DNA of 64,000 bases from an uncultured Bacteroidia bacterium (lineage in GTDB: Bacteria; Bacteroidota; Bacteroidia; Bacteroidales; UBA932), in the NCBI GenBank assembly GCA_902762655.1, contig CACWOZ010000003.1:124001-188000 (forward strand), given 5' to 3'. The translations under genes were made by a program, and so were the position numbers. The notes beneath the pieces were generated by a model that saw nothing but the letters and a program-made list of their open reading frames with translations, was not told the DNA's origin and did no database searches. Positions within the stretch are counted from its first letter, which is position 1, and each line of letters begins with the position of its first letter. Below, piece by piece: positions 52,751 through 60,235 of this stretch.

Positions 52751-53956
52751 ATGGACTGGATCGAAGACGAAATAATCGAAGTCGAGGACGAAGAACAGGG
52801 AATGTTCGAACATTTCCGTCTGAATGTCGATGCCGGACAGGTGCCTGTTCGCATAGACAAGTTCATGGCATCCCACCTCGAAGACACGTCAAGACATCGT
52901 ATCCAGTGTGCCATCAAAGAGGGTTATGTGAAGGTGGGGGAGAAGACGGCTAAGGCGAATCTGCTGGTGCGTCCCGGGGATGTCATCCGTTTCGTGATGC
53001 CTTACCGGCGCCGTGGCGTCGACCTGGTTCCGCAGGACATTCCGCTCGATATAGTTTATGAAGATGACGATGTGCTTGTCGTGAACAAGCCTGCCGGCAT
53101 GGTCGTCCATCCCGGTCACGGCCACTTCGACGGCACCCTCGTCAACGCCCTGCTCTATCATTTGAACAATCAGGGTTCTGCCTCCGTGCAGGAAGGCGGC
53201 CTGCTCCGCAAAAAAAATGCTCCGCAGTCCGTTCCTGCAACTGCGGCAGAATCTGCGGAGGTGCCGGTGTCCGATGCGGACGCCATTTTTCTGGCTCGAG
53301 CAGCGGACACCGCAACCGCAGCACCTGCTGACCCCGAAAAAGCCGGAATTTTAGTTCACCGCATCGACAAAGACACCAGCGGCCTGCTGCTGGTAGCGAA
53401 GAACGACGAAGCGCAACTGAAACTGGCGAAGCAGTTCTTCAACCATACTACCGAGCGCCGCTACCAGGCCATAGTCTGGGGCGATATCAAAGAGCCGGAG
53501 GGAACCATCGACAAGAGTATAACCCGCGATCCGAACGACAGGCTCCGCTTCCGCGTCACCGACAATCCGGAAGAAGGCAAACATGCCGTCACCCACTATC
53601 GCGTGCTGGAACGCTTCGGATTCGTGACCTTCGTCGAATGCAAACTGGAAACCGGACGCACCCACCAGATACGCGTCCATATGGCCTCCATCGGCCATCC
53701 GCTGTTCAACGACGAACGCTACGGCGGATCCGAAATCCGCAAGGGAACCATCTATTCGAAATACAAACAGTTCATCCGCAACTGCTTCGAGATCTGTCCC
53801 CGGCAGGCTCTCCATGCCAAGACGCTGGGCTTCAGCCATCCGGTCACAGGCAAATGGCTACAGTTCGATTCGGTCGTGCCCGCCGATATGACGGCCCTCC
53901 TCGACAAATGGCGTAAATATGCCGGCAACATGCCGGAAGAGGAGGAAGAAGCATGA
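52751..53956 (+). CDS. rluD: 23S rRNA pseudouridine synthase RluD family, with a 60-residue insertion
   Basis: 401 residues. After an acidic leader (IIEVEDEEQG) comes an S4 domain (FRLNVDAGQVPVRIDKFMAS, ~23-42), then VVNKPAGMVVHPGHGH and the catalytic HRIDKDTSGLLLVAKND (Asp ~206), with RTHQIRVHMASIGHPLF at ~304. RluD makes pseudouridines in 23S rRNA helix 69. The conserved LVNALLYHL block is normally followed within a few residues by RPGIVHRIDKD; here about 60 Ala/Pro-rich residues (~136-196, e.g. PATAAESAEVPVSDADA) intervene, encoded by DNA with small inverted repeats. The active site itself is intact. Ends four bases inside lnt. Confidence 0.93.
   Translation: MDWIEDEIIEVEDEEQGMFEHFRLNVDAGQVPVRIDKFMASHLEDTSRHRIQCAIKEGYVKVGEKTAKANLLVRPGDVIRFVMPYRRRGVDLVPQDIPLDIVYEDDDVLVVNKPAGMVVHPGHGHFDGTLVNALLYHLNNQGSASVQEGGLLRKKNAPQSVPATAAESAEVPVSDADAIFLARAADTATAAPADPEKAGILVHRIDKDTSGLLLVAKNDEAQLKLAKQFFNHTTERRYQAIVWGDIKEPEGTIDKSITRDPNDRLRFRVTDNPEEGKHAVTHYRVLERFGFVTFVECKLETGRTHQIRVHMASIGHPLFNDERYGGSEIRKGTIYSKYKQFIRNCFEICPRQALHAKTLGFSHPVTGKWLQFDSVVPADMTALLDKWRKYAGNMPEEEEEA
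53220..53281 (+). repeat. Inverted repeats encoding the RluD insertion
   Basis: CTCCGCAG (53220-53227) pairs with CTGCGGAG (53253-53260), and GTCCG pairs with CGGAC around ATG at 53269-53281. These stem-loops lie only in the extra segment of rluD and make it look like an inserted palindromic element that kept the frame. Confidence 0.5.
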
Positions 53957-55620
53957 AGCGCACCCGCTTGATACTCTGGATCTGCATACTGCTCTCCGCG
54001 GTGTTCATGAGCATCCCATGGCTGGTGCCACATTGCGGATTCTTCGCACTTTTCGGCCTCGTGCCGCTTCTGATCGCCGATGATATCGCAGATCGTCAGG
54101 GGATGCGGCGTTCCTGGCTGATGATCTACCTCTGTTTTGTGCTCTGGAATGCCGCCACAACCTGGTGGGTGAAGAATGCCACCGTGGGTGGTGCCGTGTT
54201 TGCGGTGCTCGCCAATGCGTTGCAGATGGGGGTGATCTGGTGGGCCTTCCGTCAGTTCAAGAGGCGCGTCGCAGGTGTTCTGCCCTACATTTTCCTGGCG
54301 GTACTCTGGATTGCATGGGAGAAATGGTACCTGCAGTCCGCGGAAATTTCCTGGCCCTGGCTGGTGCTGGGCAATGCCTTCGCGCAGAGTACACGAAGCG
54401 TGCAGTGGTACGAAATTACCGGCAGCCTGGGAGGCAGTCTCTGGGTATGGACGGCAAATATCAGCATATTCTGGATGCTGCGGAGCCTGACAGGGGAGCC
54501 CATGAAACCATGGATTCGAAAAGCACTGCCGGCATGGACCCTTGCCGTGATTGCTTTCCCTTACGCTGCATCCGCATATATCTGGCACAATTTCGAAGAG
54601 GACAGCGAAGGGGCTCTACCCGTGGTCATAGCCCAGCCGAACTTCGACCCTTATGAGAAATTCGAGGCTATGAGCCAGGCGGAGCAGACGGAGGTGCTGC
54701 TTTCACTCTACGAAGAAGCCTTGCAGGGCGACGGCGACTGGAAAGGTCTGCTTATCGCACCTGAAACTTTCACAGGGGACGTCTTTCTGGACGACATCGC
54801 TTCCGGCCACACCTTCCGCTGTTTCCAGACCTTCCTTAAACGCCATCCCGGGGCAGGGTTGCTTTTCGGGGCATCTACCTACGACATTTATCGTGACAGA
54901 CACTCCAAGCCTCACATACTTGCACGCCGCTTCGGAAATGGCTGGGTGGTGAACCACAATTCCGCCATCCTTACCGATACTTCTGGCCGTGCGGATGTAT
55001 TCCATAAGAGTAAACTGGTCGTAGGAACGGAGCTTACGCCATATCCCAAAATATTCGTTCCCATCGACGATAAACTCGGGGGAGTGATGGGGCGTTGCGT
55101 GGGGCAGGAACATATTGCCTGCGTCCGGCATCTCAAATATGACGCAGAAGGCGGCAGAGAGTGCGTAATGGTCGGCGTTCCAGTTTGTTATGAGTCCGTA
55201 TATGGAGAATATTGCACCGGGTACGTGAAGATGGGGGCCCGTATGCTTGCGGTCATAACCAACGATGCCTGGTGGGGGGACACTCCAGGTTATAAACAGC
55301 ATCTGAGTTATTCCTGTCTCCGTGCCATCGAAACCCGCCGGGACATAGCCCGCTGCGCCAACACCGGCATTTCCGCTATAATCGACCAGCGGGGAGAAAT
55401 TCTTTCATCTACAGGATGGTGGCAGCGCTGCACGCTGACGGGAGAGGTCAATCTTAGTTCCCGTACCACTTTCTTCGTCCGCCACGGCGACCTCGTCGGA
55501 CTCGCCTGCGTAATCCTGACGCTTCTATTTGCACTTTTCTGGTGCACCCTTATCGTTACCAGAAAGAAATTGGTAAACCATGCAGGGAATCCCTGCGAGA
55601 TACCGAGGTCCAGAATTTAG
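53953..55620 (+). CDS. lnt: Apolipoprotein N-acyltransferase
   Basis: 555 residues; about seven hydrophobic segments at the N-terminus and one at the C-terminus bracket a nitrilase-like periplasmic domain. The catalytic triad is visible: LLIAPETFTGD (Glu ~270), VFHKSKLVVGTELTPYP (Lys ~353) and VGVPVCYESVYGEY (Cys ~411). Lnt adds the third acyl chain to lipoproteins, which suits an organism with so many lipoprotein genes nearby. Start overlaps the rluD stop by four bases. It ends at a terminator hairpin. Confidence 0.95.
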   Translation: MKRTRLILWICILLSAVFMSIPWLVPHCGFFALFGLVPLLIADDIADRQGMRRSWLMIYLCFVLWNAATTWWVKNATVGGAVFAVLANALQMGVIWWAFRQFKRRVAGVLPYIFLAVLWIAWEKWYLQSAEISWPWLVLGNAFAQSTRSVQWYEITGSLGGSLWVWTANISIFWMLRSLTGEPMKPWIRKALPAWTLAVIAFPYAASAYIWHNFEEDSEGALPVVIAQPNFDPYEKFEAMSQAEQTEVLLSLYEEALQGDGDWKGLLIAPETFTGDVFLDDIASGHTFRCFQTFLKRHPGAGLLFGASTYDIYRDRHSKPHILARRFGNGWVVNHNSAILTDTSGRADVFHKSKLVVGTELTPYPKIFVPIDDKLGGVMGRCVGQEHIACVRHLKYDAEGGRECVMVGVPVCYESVYGEYCTGYVKMGARMLAVITNDAWWGDTPGYKQHLSYSCLRAIETRRDIARCANTGISAIIDQRGEILSSTGWWQRCTLTGEVNLSSRTTFFVRHGDLVGLACVILTLLFALFWCTLIVTRKKLVNHAGNPCEIPRSRI

Positions 55621-55637
55621 GAGATTCGGTATTTTTT
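55600..55637 (+). terminator. Rho-independent terminator of the PASTA-rluD-lnt operon
   Basis: Arms ATACCGA (55600-55606) and TCGGTAT (55626-55632) followed by TTTTT. The stem's first arm and loop include the lnt stop codon, a compact arrangement seen at several gene ends in this window. Confidence 0.75.
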
Positions 55638-55639
55638 AT

Positions 55640-55647
55640 TATCTTTG
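55640..55647 (+). promoter_or_regulatory. -7 promoter element of fabH
   Basis: TATCTTTG, 26 bases before the fabH ATG at 55674 and directly behind the lnt terminator. Confidence 0.6.
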
Positions 55648-55673
55648 TCCCGGACTAAACTTAAACTTCTATT

Positions 55674-56621
55674 ATGAAACTTTTAGGAACCGGGAGCGCC
55701 CTCCCTAAAAAACAGGTCACGAACGACGACCTCTCGCACTTCCTCGACACAAATGACGAATGGATATTCCCTCGCACGGGAATCAAATCCCGTCATATCA
55801 TAAGCGATGAGAATCTTGAAGATCTCGCTGCAGAAGCAGCCCGTAAGGCCCTTGCCGATGCCGGCACGGATGCCTCGGAGCTGGATCTCATCATCTGCTC
55901 CAATGTAGTAAACGAAAATGTGACTCCCAGCCTCAGCAGCCTTGTGGCTCACAAACTTGGCGTTTCCTGCCCCGGCTACGACATCAATTGCGCATGCCCC
56001 GGCTTCATTTTCGCTATGGATATGGCCGACAGTTTCTTCTGCGCCGGCAAGGTGAAGAAGGTCCTCATAGTCTGCGCCGAAGAGCCAACACGTATGGTAG
56101 ACTGGACAGACCGCAGCACCTGCGTGCTTTTCGGCGACGGAGCTGGCGCGGCAGTATTCGGCGAGGGTGACAAGCTCAAAGGTACCCGCCTTTCTGCACA
56201 GCCGGATCCGGATAAATTATATGAGAGACAGGTACTCCAGCCGAGCCCTTACGTGACAAAAGAAGAGAAGGCAAGCCCGCTGGTTATGCGTGGCAGGGAA
56301 GTGTTCCGTTTCGCGGTAAGCACCTCCAGCCGCGACATAAAGGATATCCTGGATAAAACCGGTATTTCTCCCGATCAGGTCAGTTACTACATGATCCACC
56401 AGGCAAACCTCCGGATTATCGAAGGAATACGCGAGAATCTCGGCGTATCTTCCGATAAATTCCCCACAAACATCCGCGACCATGGCAATTCTTCTTCGGC
56501 ATCCTGCCCCATACTCCTGGACGAGTGCAATCGCGCAGGCATGTTCAAGGAAGGTGATATATTGGTGTTCAGCGCCTTCGGAGCGGGACTTTTAAGTGCG
56601 ACCGCAGTTTTGGAGTGGTAA
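55674..56621 (+). CDS. fabH: 3-oxoacyl-ACP synthase III
   Basis: 315 residues, normal FabH length. The N-terminus GTGSALPKKQVTNDDLSHFL and NDEWIFPRTGIKSRHI are typical. The catalytic Cys is in DINCACPGFIF (~107), His in YMIHQANLRI (~243) and Asn in RDHGNSSSASCP (~273). The enzyme starts fatty-acid synthesis by condensing acetyl- (or branched) CoA with malonyl-ACP. The family's ACSGF is ACPGF here, a mild change next to the nucleophile. Upstream promoter and downstream fabF are on the same strand, but fabF has its own promoter. Confidence 0.96.
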   Translation: MKLLGTGSALPKKQVTNDDLSHFLDTNDEWIFPRTGIKSRHIISDENLEDLAAEAARKALADAGTDASELDLIICSNVVNENVTPSLSSLVAHKLGVSCPGYDINCACPGFIFAMDMADSFFCAGKVKKVLIVCAEEPTRMVDWTDRSTCVLFGDGAGAAVFGEGDKLKGTRLSAQPDPDKLYERQVLQPSPYVTKEEKASPLVMRGREVFRFAVSTSSRDIKDILDKTGISPDQVSYYMIHQANLRIIEGIRENLGVSSDKFPTNIRDHGNSSSASCPILLDECNRAGMFKEGDILVFSAFGAGLLSATAVLEW

Positions 56622-56636
56622 CACAGAAATAATCAC

Positions 56637-56644
56637 TATATTTG
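56637..56644 (+). promoter_or_regulatory. -7 promoter element of fabF
   Basis: TATATTTG, 19 bases before the fabF ATG at 56664, in the 42-base gap after fabH. Confidence 0.6.
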
Positions 56645-56663
56645 TACGATATAATTACTTGAT

Positions 56664-57923
56664 ATGAAAGAACACAGAGTAGTAGTCACAGGACTTGGTA
56701 TCATCTCGGCAATAGGGAATGATGTCCCCACGTTTTGGAACAACCTCAAGAATGGAGTTTGCGGAATAGAGACGATAACCGAATTCGATACTTCCATGCT
56801 GCCGGTGCACATTGCAGCGAAGATCAAGGATTTCGATCCCCTGCAATACGGAATGGATAAGCCTTTCGTGCGCAAACAGGCCCTCTTTACCCAGTACGGT
56901 GTCGCGGCCGCCTATCAGGCAATGCAGGACGCAGGGCTCAAGTCCGAGGGTGAAGATGCCAATATCGACCCCTTCCGTCTCGGCGTGTATGTGGGCTCCG
57001 GTATCGGCGGATTTGAAATCCAGTTCAAAGAGACCCAGAAAATTATCGAAGATCCTTCCGGACAGTGGATTTCCCCTCTGTTCATCCCTTCGATGATTTC
57101 CAATATCGCAGCCGGCCATATCGCTATCAAGAATAACGCTAAAGGCCCTTGCATCAATGTAGTGACTGCCTGCGCAACCTCTTCTCACAACCTTGGCGAA
57201 GCCTACAGGGCCATCCGTTTCGGCTATGCCGATGCCATCATCAGCGGAGGCTGCGAATATGCGTCCATCCCTCTGGGAATCGCCGGATTCGCAAATGCAA
57301 AGGCCCTTTCCCGTTCCGAAGATCCCAAGTACGCATCTCTTCCGTTCAACCTGAACCGCGGCGGTTTCGTTATGGGCGACGGTGGTGCAATGCTGGTCCT
57401 GGAAACTCTCGAGCATGCTCAGGAGCGTGGAGCAAAGATATATGCGGAGATTGTCGGTTATGGCAATACCTGCGATGCCTATCATTCCACGGCACCCCGT
57501 CCCGACGGCACCACACAGGCCCAGGCCATGAAACTTGCCCTTGAGGAGGCCGGATACAGCAAGGATGATGTGCTCTACATCAATGCCCATGGCACCGGAA
57601 CCCATCTGAACGATGCTTCCGAGACCCAGGCATACAAGCTTGCCCTCGGAGACGATGCCTACAAGGCACACATTACTTCCATCAAGAGTATGACCGGCCA
57701 CATGCTGGGAGCAGCGGGCGCTGCAGAGGCTATCGCTACCGTCCTTTCGCTCAAGGAAGGTATCGTCACCCCTACAATCAACCTGGATACCCCGGACCCC
57801 GAGTGCGACCTTAACTACACCCCCAACAAGGCGGAGAAGGTAGCCTGCACACTCGGAATCTCCGACTCCCTCGGCTTCGGCGGCCACAACGCCTGCGTCG
57901 CCATCAGGCCCTGGCAGGCCTAA
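56664..57923 (+). CDS. fabF: 3-oxoacyl-ACP synthase II (KAS II family)
   Basis: 419 residues. It opens KEHRVVVTGLGIISAIGNDV; the catalytic triad is Cys in VTACATSSHNLGEA (~170), His in INAHGTGTHLND (~309) and His in KSMTGHMLGAAGAAEA (~346). KAS II elongates acyl-ACP chains. The sequence is a standard KAS II/FabF, but a second condensing enzyme of the same fold elsewhere in the genome could share the role. A hairpin follows the stop. Confidence 0.96.
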   Translation: MKEHRVVVTGLGIISAIGNDVPTFWNNLKNGVCGIETITEFDTSMLPVHIAAKIKDFDPLQYGMDKPFVRKQALFTQYGVAAAYQAMQDAGLKSEGEDANIDPFRLGVYVGSGIGGFEIQFKETQKIIEDPSGQWISPLFIPSMISNIAAGHIAIKNNAKGPCINVVTACATSSHNLGEAYRAIRFGYADAIISGGCEYASIPLGIAGFANAKALSRSEDPKYASLPFNLNRGGFVMGDGGAMLVLETLEHAQERGAKIYAEIVGYGNTCDAYHSTAPRPDGTTQAQAMKLALEEAGYSKDDVLYINAHGTGTHLNDASETQAYKLALGDDAYKAHITSIKSMTGHMLGAAGAAEAIATVLSLKEGIVTPTINLDTPDPECDLNYTPNKAEKVACTLGISDSLGFGGHNACVAIRPWQA

Positions 57924-57967
57924 TTATTGCAGCAGTCAATAGGTTGACAGTCAAATATTTACTTGCA

Positions 57968-57996
57968 AGAGAATCGGCCGTTTTGACCGATTCTCT
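57968..57996. terminator. Terminator hairpin after fabF
   Basis: Arms AGAGAATCGG and CCGATTCTCT with a 9-base loop CCGTTTTGA. It lies 44 bases after the fabF stop. A poor T-run follows. Confidence 0.7.
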
Positions 57997-58041
57997 ATTG
58001 TATAAGTTGCTAATACAATGTATGTTAACTGCTGCATACAG

Positions 58042-58067
58042 AAAAGGTCCCCGTCAATCGAGGACCT
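58042..58067 (-). terminator. Rho-independent terminator overlapping the ribonuclease G stop codon
   Basis: On the minus strand AGGTCC pairs with GGACCT around an 11-base loop containing the TGA stop, followed by TTTTC. Together with the previous hairpin it separates the convergent fabF and ribonuclease G genes. Confidence 0.7.
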
Positions 58068-59622
58068 CTTCTTTTGCATTCAGAAATTCATATTGCAGGA
58101 TGCTGTTCGAGGTGGATTCCACCAGTTTCAGTTTGCAACGGTACTTGCGCTTCCATTTCGAAACATACGATGAGCCAAAAGAACCGCGGCTTAGGTATGC
58201 TCCCAGTATGGGGCTTGTACGCAAGGTGAGATCCCTGATGCCCTTCTCCTGCACGTAGTAGGCCAGGCGGCGCTCCACCTGCTCGTCGATAATGACGGTC
58301 GAGGCGATCTTGCCGGTGCCGTGGCAGAGAGGGCACTTTTCCAGCACATTGATTTCCGTGACGGGACGGATGCGCTGGCGGGTGATCTGCATCAGCCCGA
58401 ACTTGGTGAGAGGCAGCACGTTGTGCTTTGCCCTGTCGGTGCTCATCAGTTCGGTCATGTACTTGAACAACTCGTTCCGGTGCTCCTGTGTCTCCATGTC
58501 GATGAAGTCCACGATTACGATACCACCCATATCCCGGAGGCGCAACTGCCTCGCAATTTCTTCTGCGGCAAGCTTGTTCACCTCGAAGGTGTTCTCCTCC
58601 TGGTCGGAGGTCTTGGCCCGTATTCCGCTGTTGACATCTATGACATTCAGCGCCTCGGTGGTCTCGATTACAAGGTAGGCTCCCTGTTTCATCGGGACGA
58701 CCTTTCCGAAGGAACTCTTTATCTGGCGCGTCACTTCGAAATGGTCGAAGATGGGTTCCTTGCCGTCGTAGAGTTTGACTATCTTCTCCTGCTCAGGGGA
58801 AATGAGGGAGATGTACTTTCTGGTTTCCTCGTAGATCTTTTCATCGTTCACATAAATATTGCTGAAAGAGTCGTTAAGCAGATCCCTGAGGATGGTGGTG
58901 GTTTTGGAGTACTCGGTGAAGAGAAGCTGTATGCCCTTGTTCTTTGCGATCTTCTTCCAGGAGCCTTCCCATTTGTCGATGAGGCTTTGCACTTCGGCAA
59001 CCAGCACGCTGGCGTTCTTGCCCTCTGCGGCGGTGCGGATGATTGCTCCGTAATTCTTTGGAAGAATACTCTTTACAAGAGTTTCAAGCCGTTTTTTCTC
59101 TTCCTTGCTGGATATCTTCTGCGACACGTTGACCTTGTCGGCAAAAGGCATCAGCACAATGTTGCGTCCTGCCAATGAAATTTCCGCAGTCAGGCGCGAG
59201 CCTTTGGTGGAGATGGGTTCTTTGACAATCTGGGCGATTATCATCTGCCCTACCTTGAGATGGTCTTCTATCCGGCCTTCCTTTCCGAGCACGGGCCCCA
59301 GTTTGATCGAACCGTAGAGGTCCTTGAGGTTTTTGTTCGGATTGCTTTCGCGCACGAAGGTGTCGAAGGCGGTAAAATGAAAACCCAGGTCGAGGTAGTG
59401 GATGAACGCCTCCTTGCTGTCCCCGATGTCCACGAAAGCCGCGTTCAAGGCGGGGAGTAGCTTTTTGACTCTTCCGAGGAAAACACTTCCCACCGAAAAA
59501 CTGTGACCCTCGTTGGATTCCCTGTTGAGTTCGATCAGGCGATGGTTCTCCATCAGCGCGATCCGCACTTCCGCAAGGCTTTCTTCAACGACAAGGTCTT
59601 TTTCGACTTTCTGTTCGTCCAT
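58054..59622 (-). CDS. rng: Ribonuclease G/E family protein
   Basis: 522 residues. An S1-like domain near the N-terminus (FSVGSVFLGRVKKLLPALNAAFVDIG, ~42-67) precedes a catalytic domain with ALNVIDVNSG (Asp ~330) and IVIVDFIDMETQEHRNE (Asp ~371), the two Mg2+ ligands. The zinc-link CPLCHGTG (~431) follows. There is no long disordered C-terminal scaffold, so it is RNase G-like in length. It processes rRNA and mRNA 5' ends. It lies downstream of HU and the mS38-like gene. Confidence 0.94.
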   Translation of the reverse strand: MDEQKVEKDLVVEESLAEVRIALMENHRLIELNRESNEGHSFSVGSVFLGRVKKLLPALNAAFVDIGDSKEAFIHYLDLGFHFTAFDTFVRESNPNKNLKDLYGSIKLGPVLGKEGRIEDHLKVGQMIIAQIVKEPISTKGSRLTAEISLAGRNIVLMPFADKVNVSQKISSKEEKKRLETLVKSILPKNYGAIIRTAAEGKNASVLVAEVQSLIDKWEGSWKKIAKNKGIQLLFTEYSKTTTILRDLLNDSFSNIYVNDEKIYEETRKYISLISPEQEKIVKLYDGKEPIFDHFEVTRQIKSSFGKVVPMKQGAYLVIETTEALNVIDVNSGIRAKTSDQEENTFEVNKLAAEEIARQLRLRDMGGIVIVDFIDMETQEHRNELFKYMTELMSTDRAKHNVLPLTKFGLMQITRQRIRPVTEINVLEKCPLCHGTGKIASTVIIDEQVERRLAYYVQEKGIRDLTLRTSPILGAYLSRGSFGSSYVSKWKRKYRCKLKLVESTSNSILQYEFLNAKEEVLD

Positions 59623-59644
59623 TTGTGGAAAAATAATGGTTTTC

Positions 59645-59688
59645 TTTTAAAAATCAGAGGCCCGCCGGATCCCCCGTACGAGCCTCTG
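59645..59688 (-). terminator. Rho-independent terminator downstream of the mS38-like gene
   Basis: On the minus strand CAGAGGC (59688-59682) pairs with GCCTCTG (59661-59655) across a 20-base loop, followed by ATTTTTAAAAG. It would separate the HU/mS38-like unit from the ribonuclease gene. Confidence 0.65.
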
Positions 59689-59692
59689 TCGA

Positions 59693-59782
59693 CTATTTCT
59701 TCTTGTGTCTGTTGAGGCGCAAGCGTTTTTTACGCTTGTGCGTAGCCATTTTATGTCTTTTTCTCTTCTTTCCGCTAGGCAT
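59693..59782 (-). CDS. 29-residue basic peptide, AURKAIP1/COX24 (mS38-like) ribosome-associated protein
   Basis: ATG 59782 to TAG 59693 on the minus strand: MPSGKKRKRHKMATHKRKKR, then LRLNRHKKK. Twenty of 29 residues are Lys, Arg or His. The KRKRHKM.THKRKKRLR.NR core is the AURKAIP1/COX24 pattern known from mitochondrial ribosomal protein mS38 and from short Bacteroidetes proteins. It probably binds rRNA on the small subunit. It is 18 bases downstream of the HU gene, on the same strand. Easily missed because of its size. Confidence 0.85.
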   Translation of the reverse strand: MPSGKKRKRHKMATHKRKKRLRLNRHKKK

Positions 59783-59800
59783 ATAATATATGATTAAAGA

Positions 59801-60076
59801 TTATTTCTGGAGAGAGGCGATGAAGACTTTTGCAGGCTTGAAGGCCGGGACATCGTGTGCAGGGATATTGATGGTGGTCTTCTTGGTAATGTTACGGGCG
59901 GCTTTCTGTGCACGGTGCTTGATGATGAAGCTGCCGAAGCCACGGAGGTAAACAGGCTGACCTTTTGAAATTGAACCCTTTACAGCTGCCATGAATTCTT
60001 CTACGACAACCTGAACCTGAATTTTCTCGATGCCAGTGTTCTTGGCGATCTCGTTAACAATGTCTGCTTTAGTCAT
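59801..60076 (-). CDS. HU-family DNA-binding protein
   Basis: 91 residues: MTKADIVNEIAKNTGIEKIQ with helices for dimerisation, then GQPVYLRGFGSFIIKHR and a basic arm RNITKKTTINIPAHDVPAFKP that inserts its Pro in the DNA minor groove. It is a histone-like nucleoid protein. Two or more HU paralogues are usual in Bacteroidales; which one this is cannot be said. It has its own consensus promoter. Confidence 0.95.
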   Translation of the reverse strand: MTKADIVNEIAKNTGIEKIQVQVVVEEFMAAVKGSISKGQPVYLRGFGSFIIKHRAQKAARNITKKTTINIPAHDVPAFKPAKVFIASLQK

Positions 60077-60114
60077 AATAGTAGTAAATCTAGTTAGTTC
60101 CTTTTTTGGGTTTG

Positions 60115-60144
60115 CAAAAATAGAGTTAATTTTTTAATAATCAA
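60115..60144 (-). promoter_or_regulatory. Consensus promoter of the HU gene
   Basis: On the minus strand: TTTTG ending at 60142, exactly 19 bases, then TATTTTTG (60122-60115). This is a textbook Bacteroidetes -33/-7 pair about 38 bases upstream of the start. Confidence 0.8.
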
Positions 60145-60162
60145 AATCCTAAATGGCTTTTC

Positions 60163-60193
60163 TTGTCAGTGGCACGGAGATTGACTATATTTG
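60163..60193 (+). promoter_or_regulatory. Promoter of lon
   Basis: TTG at 60163-60165, 20 bases, then TATATTTG (60186-60193). It lies divergent to the HU promoter, and the leader to the chosen lon ATG is 42 bases. No HrcA/CIRCE-like inverted repeat was seen. Confidence 0.6.
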
Positions 60194-60235
60194 TCGCGGG
60201 TAATTGTAAACCCATTTACTGACATTTTGACAATT

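Noticed and set aside
56655..57887. 410-residue minus-strand frame opposite fabF
   Set aside because: Antisense shadow of a well-conserved gene; no family resemblance.
60191..60235. Earlier TTG start for Lon
   Set aside because: It lies inside the -7 element of the lon promoter and would not be on the mRNA.
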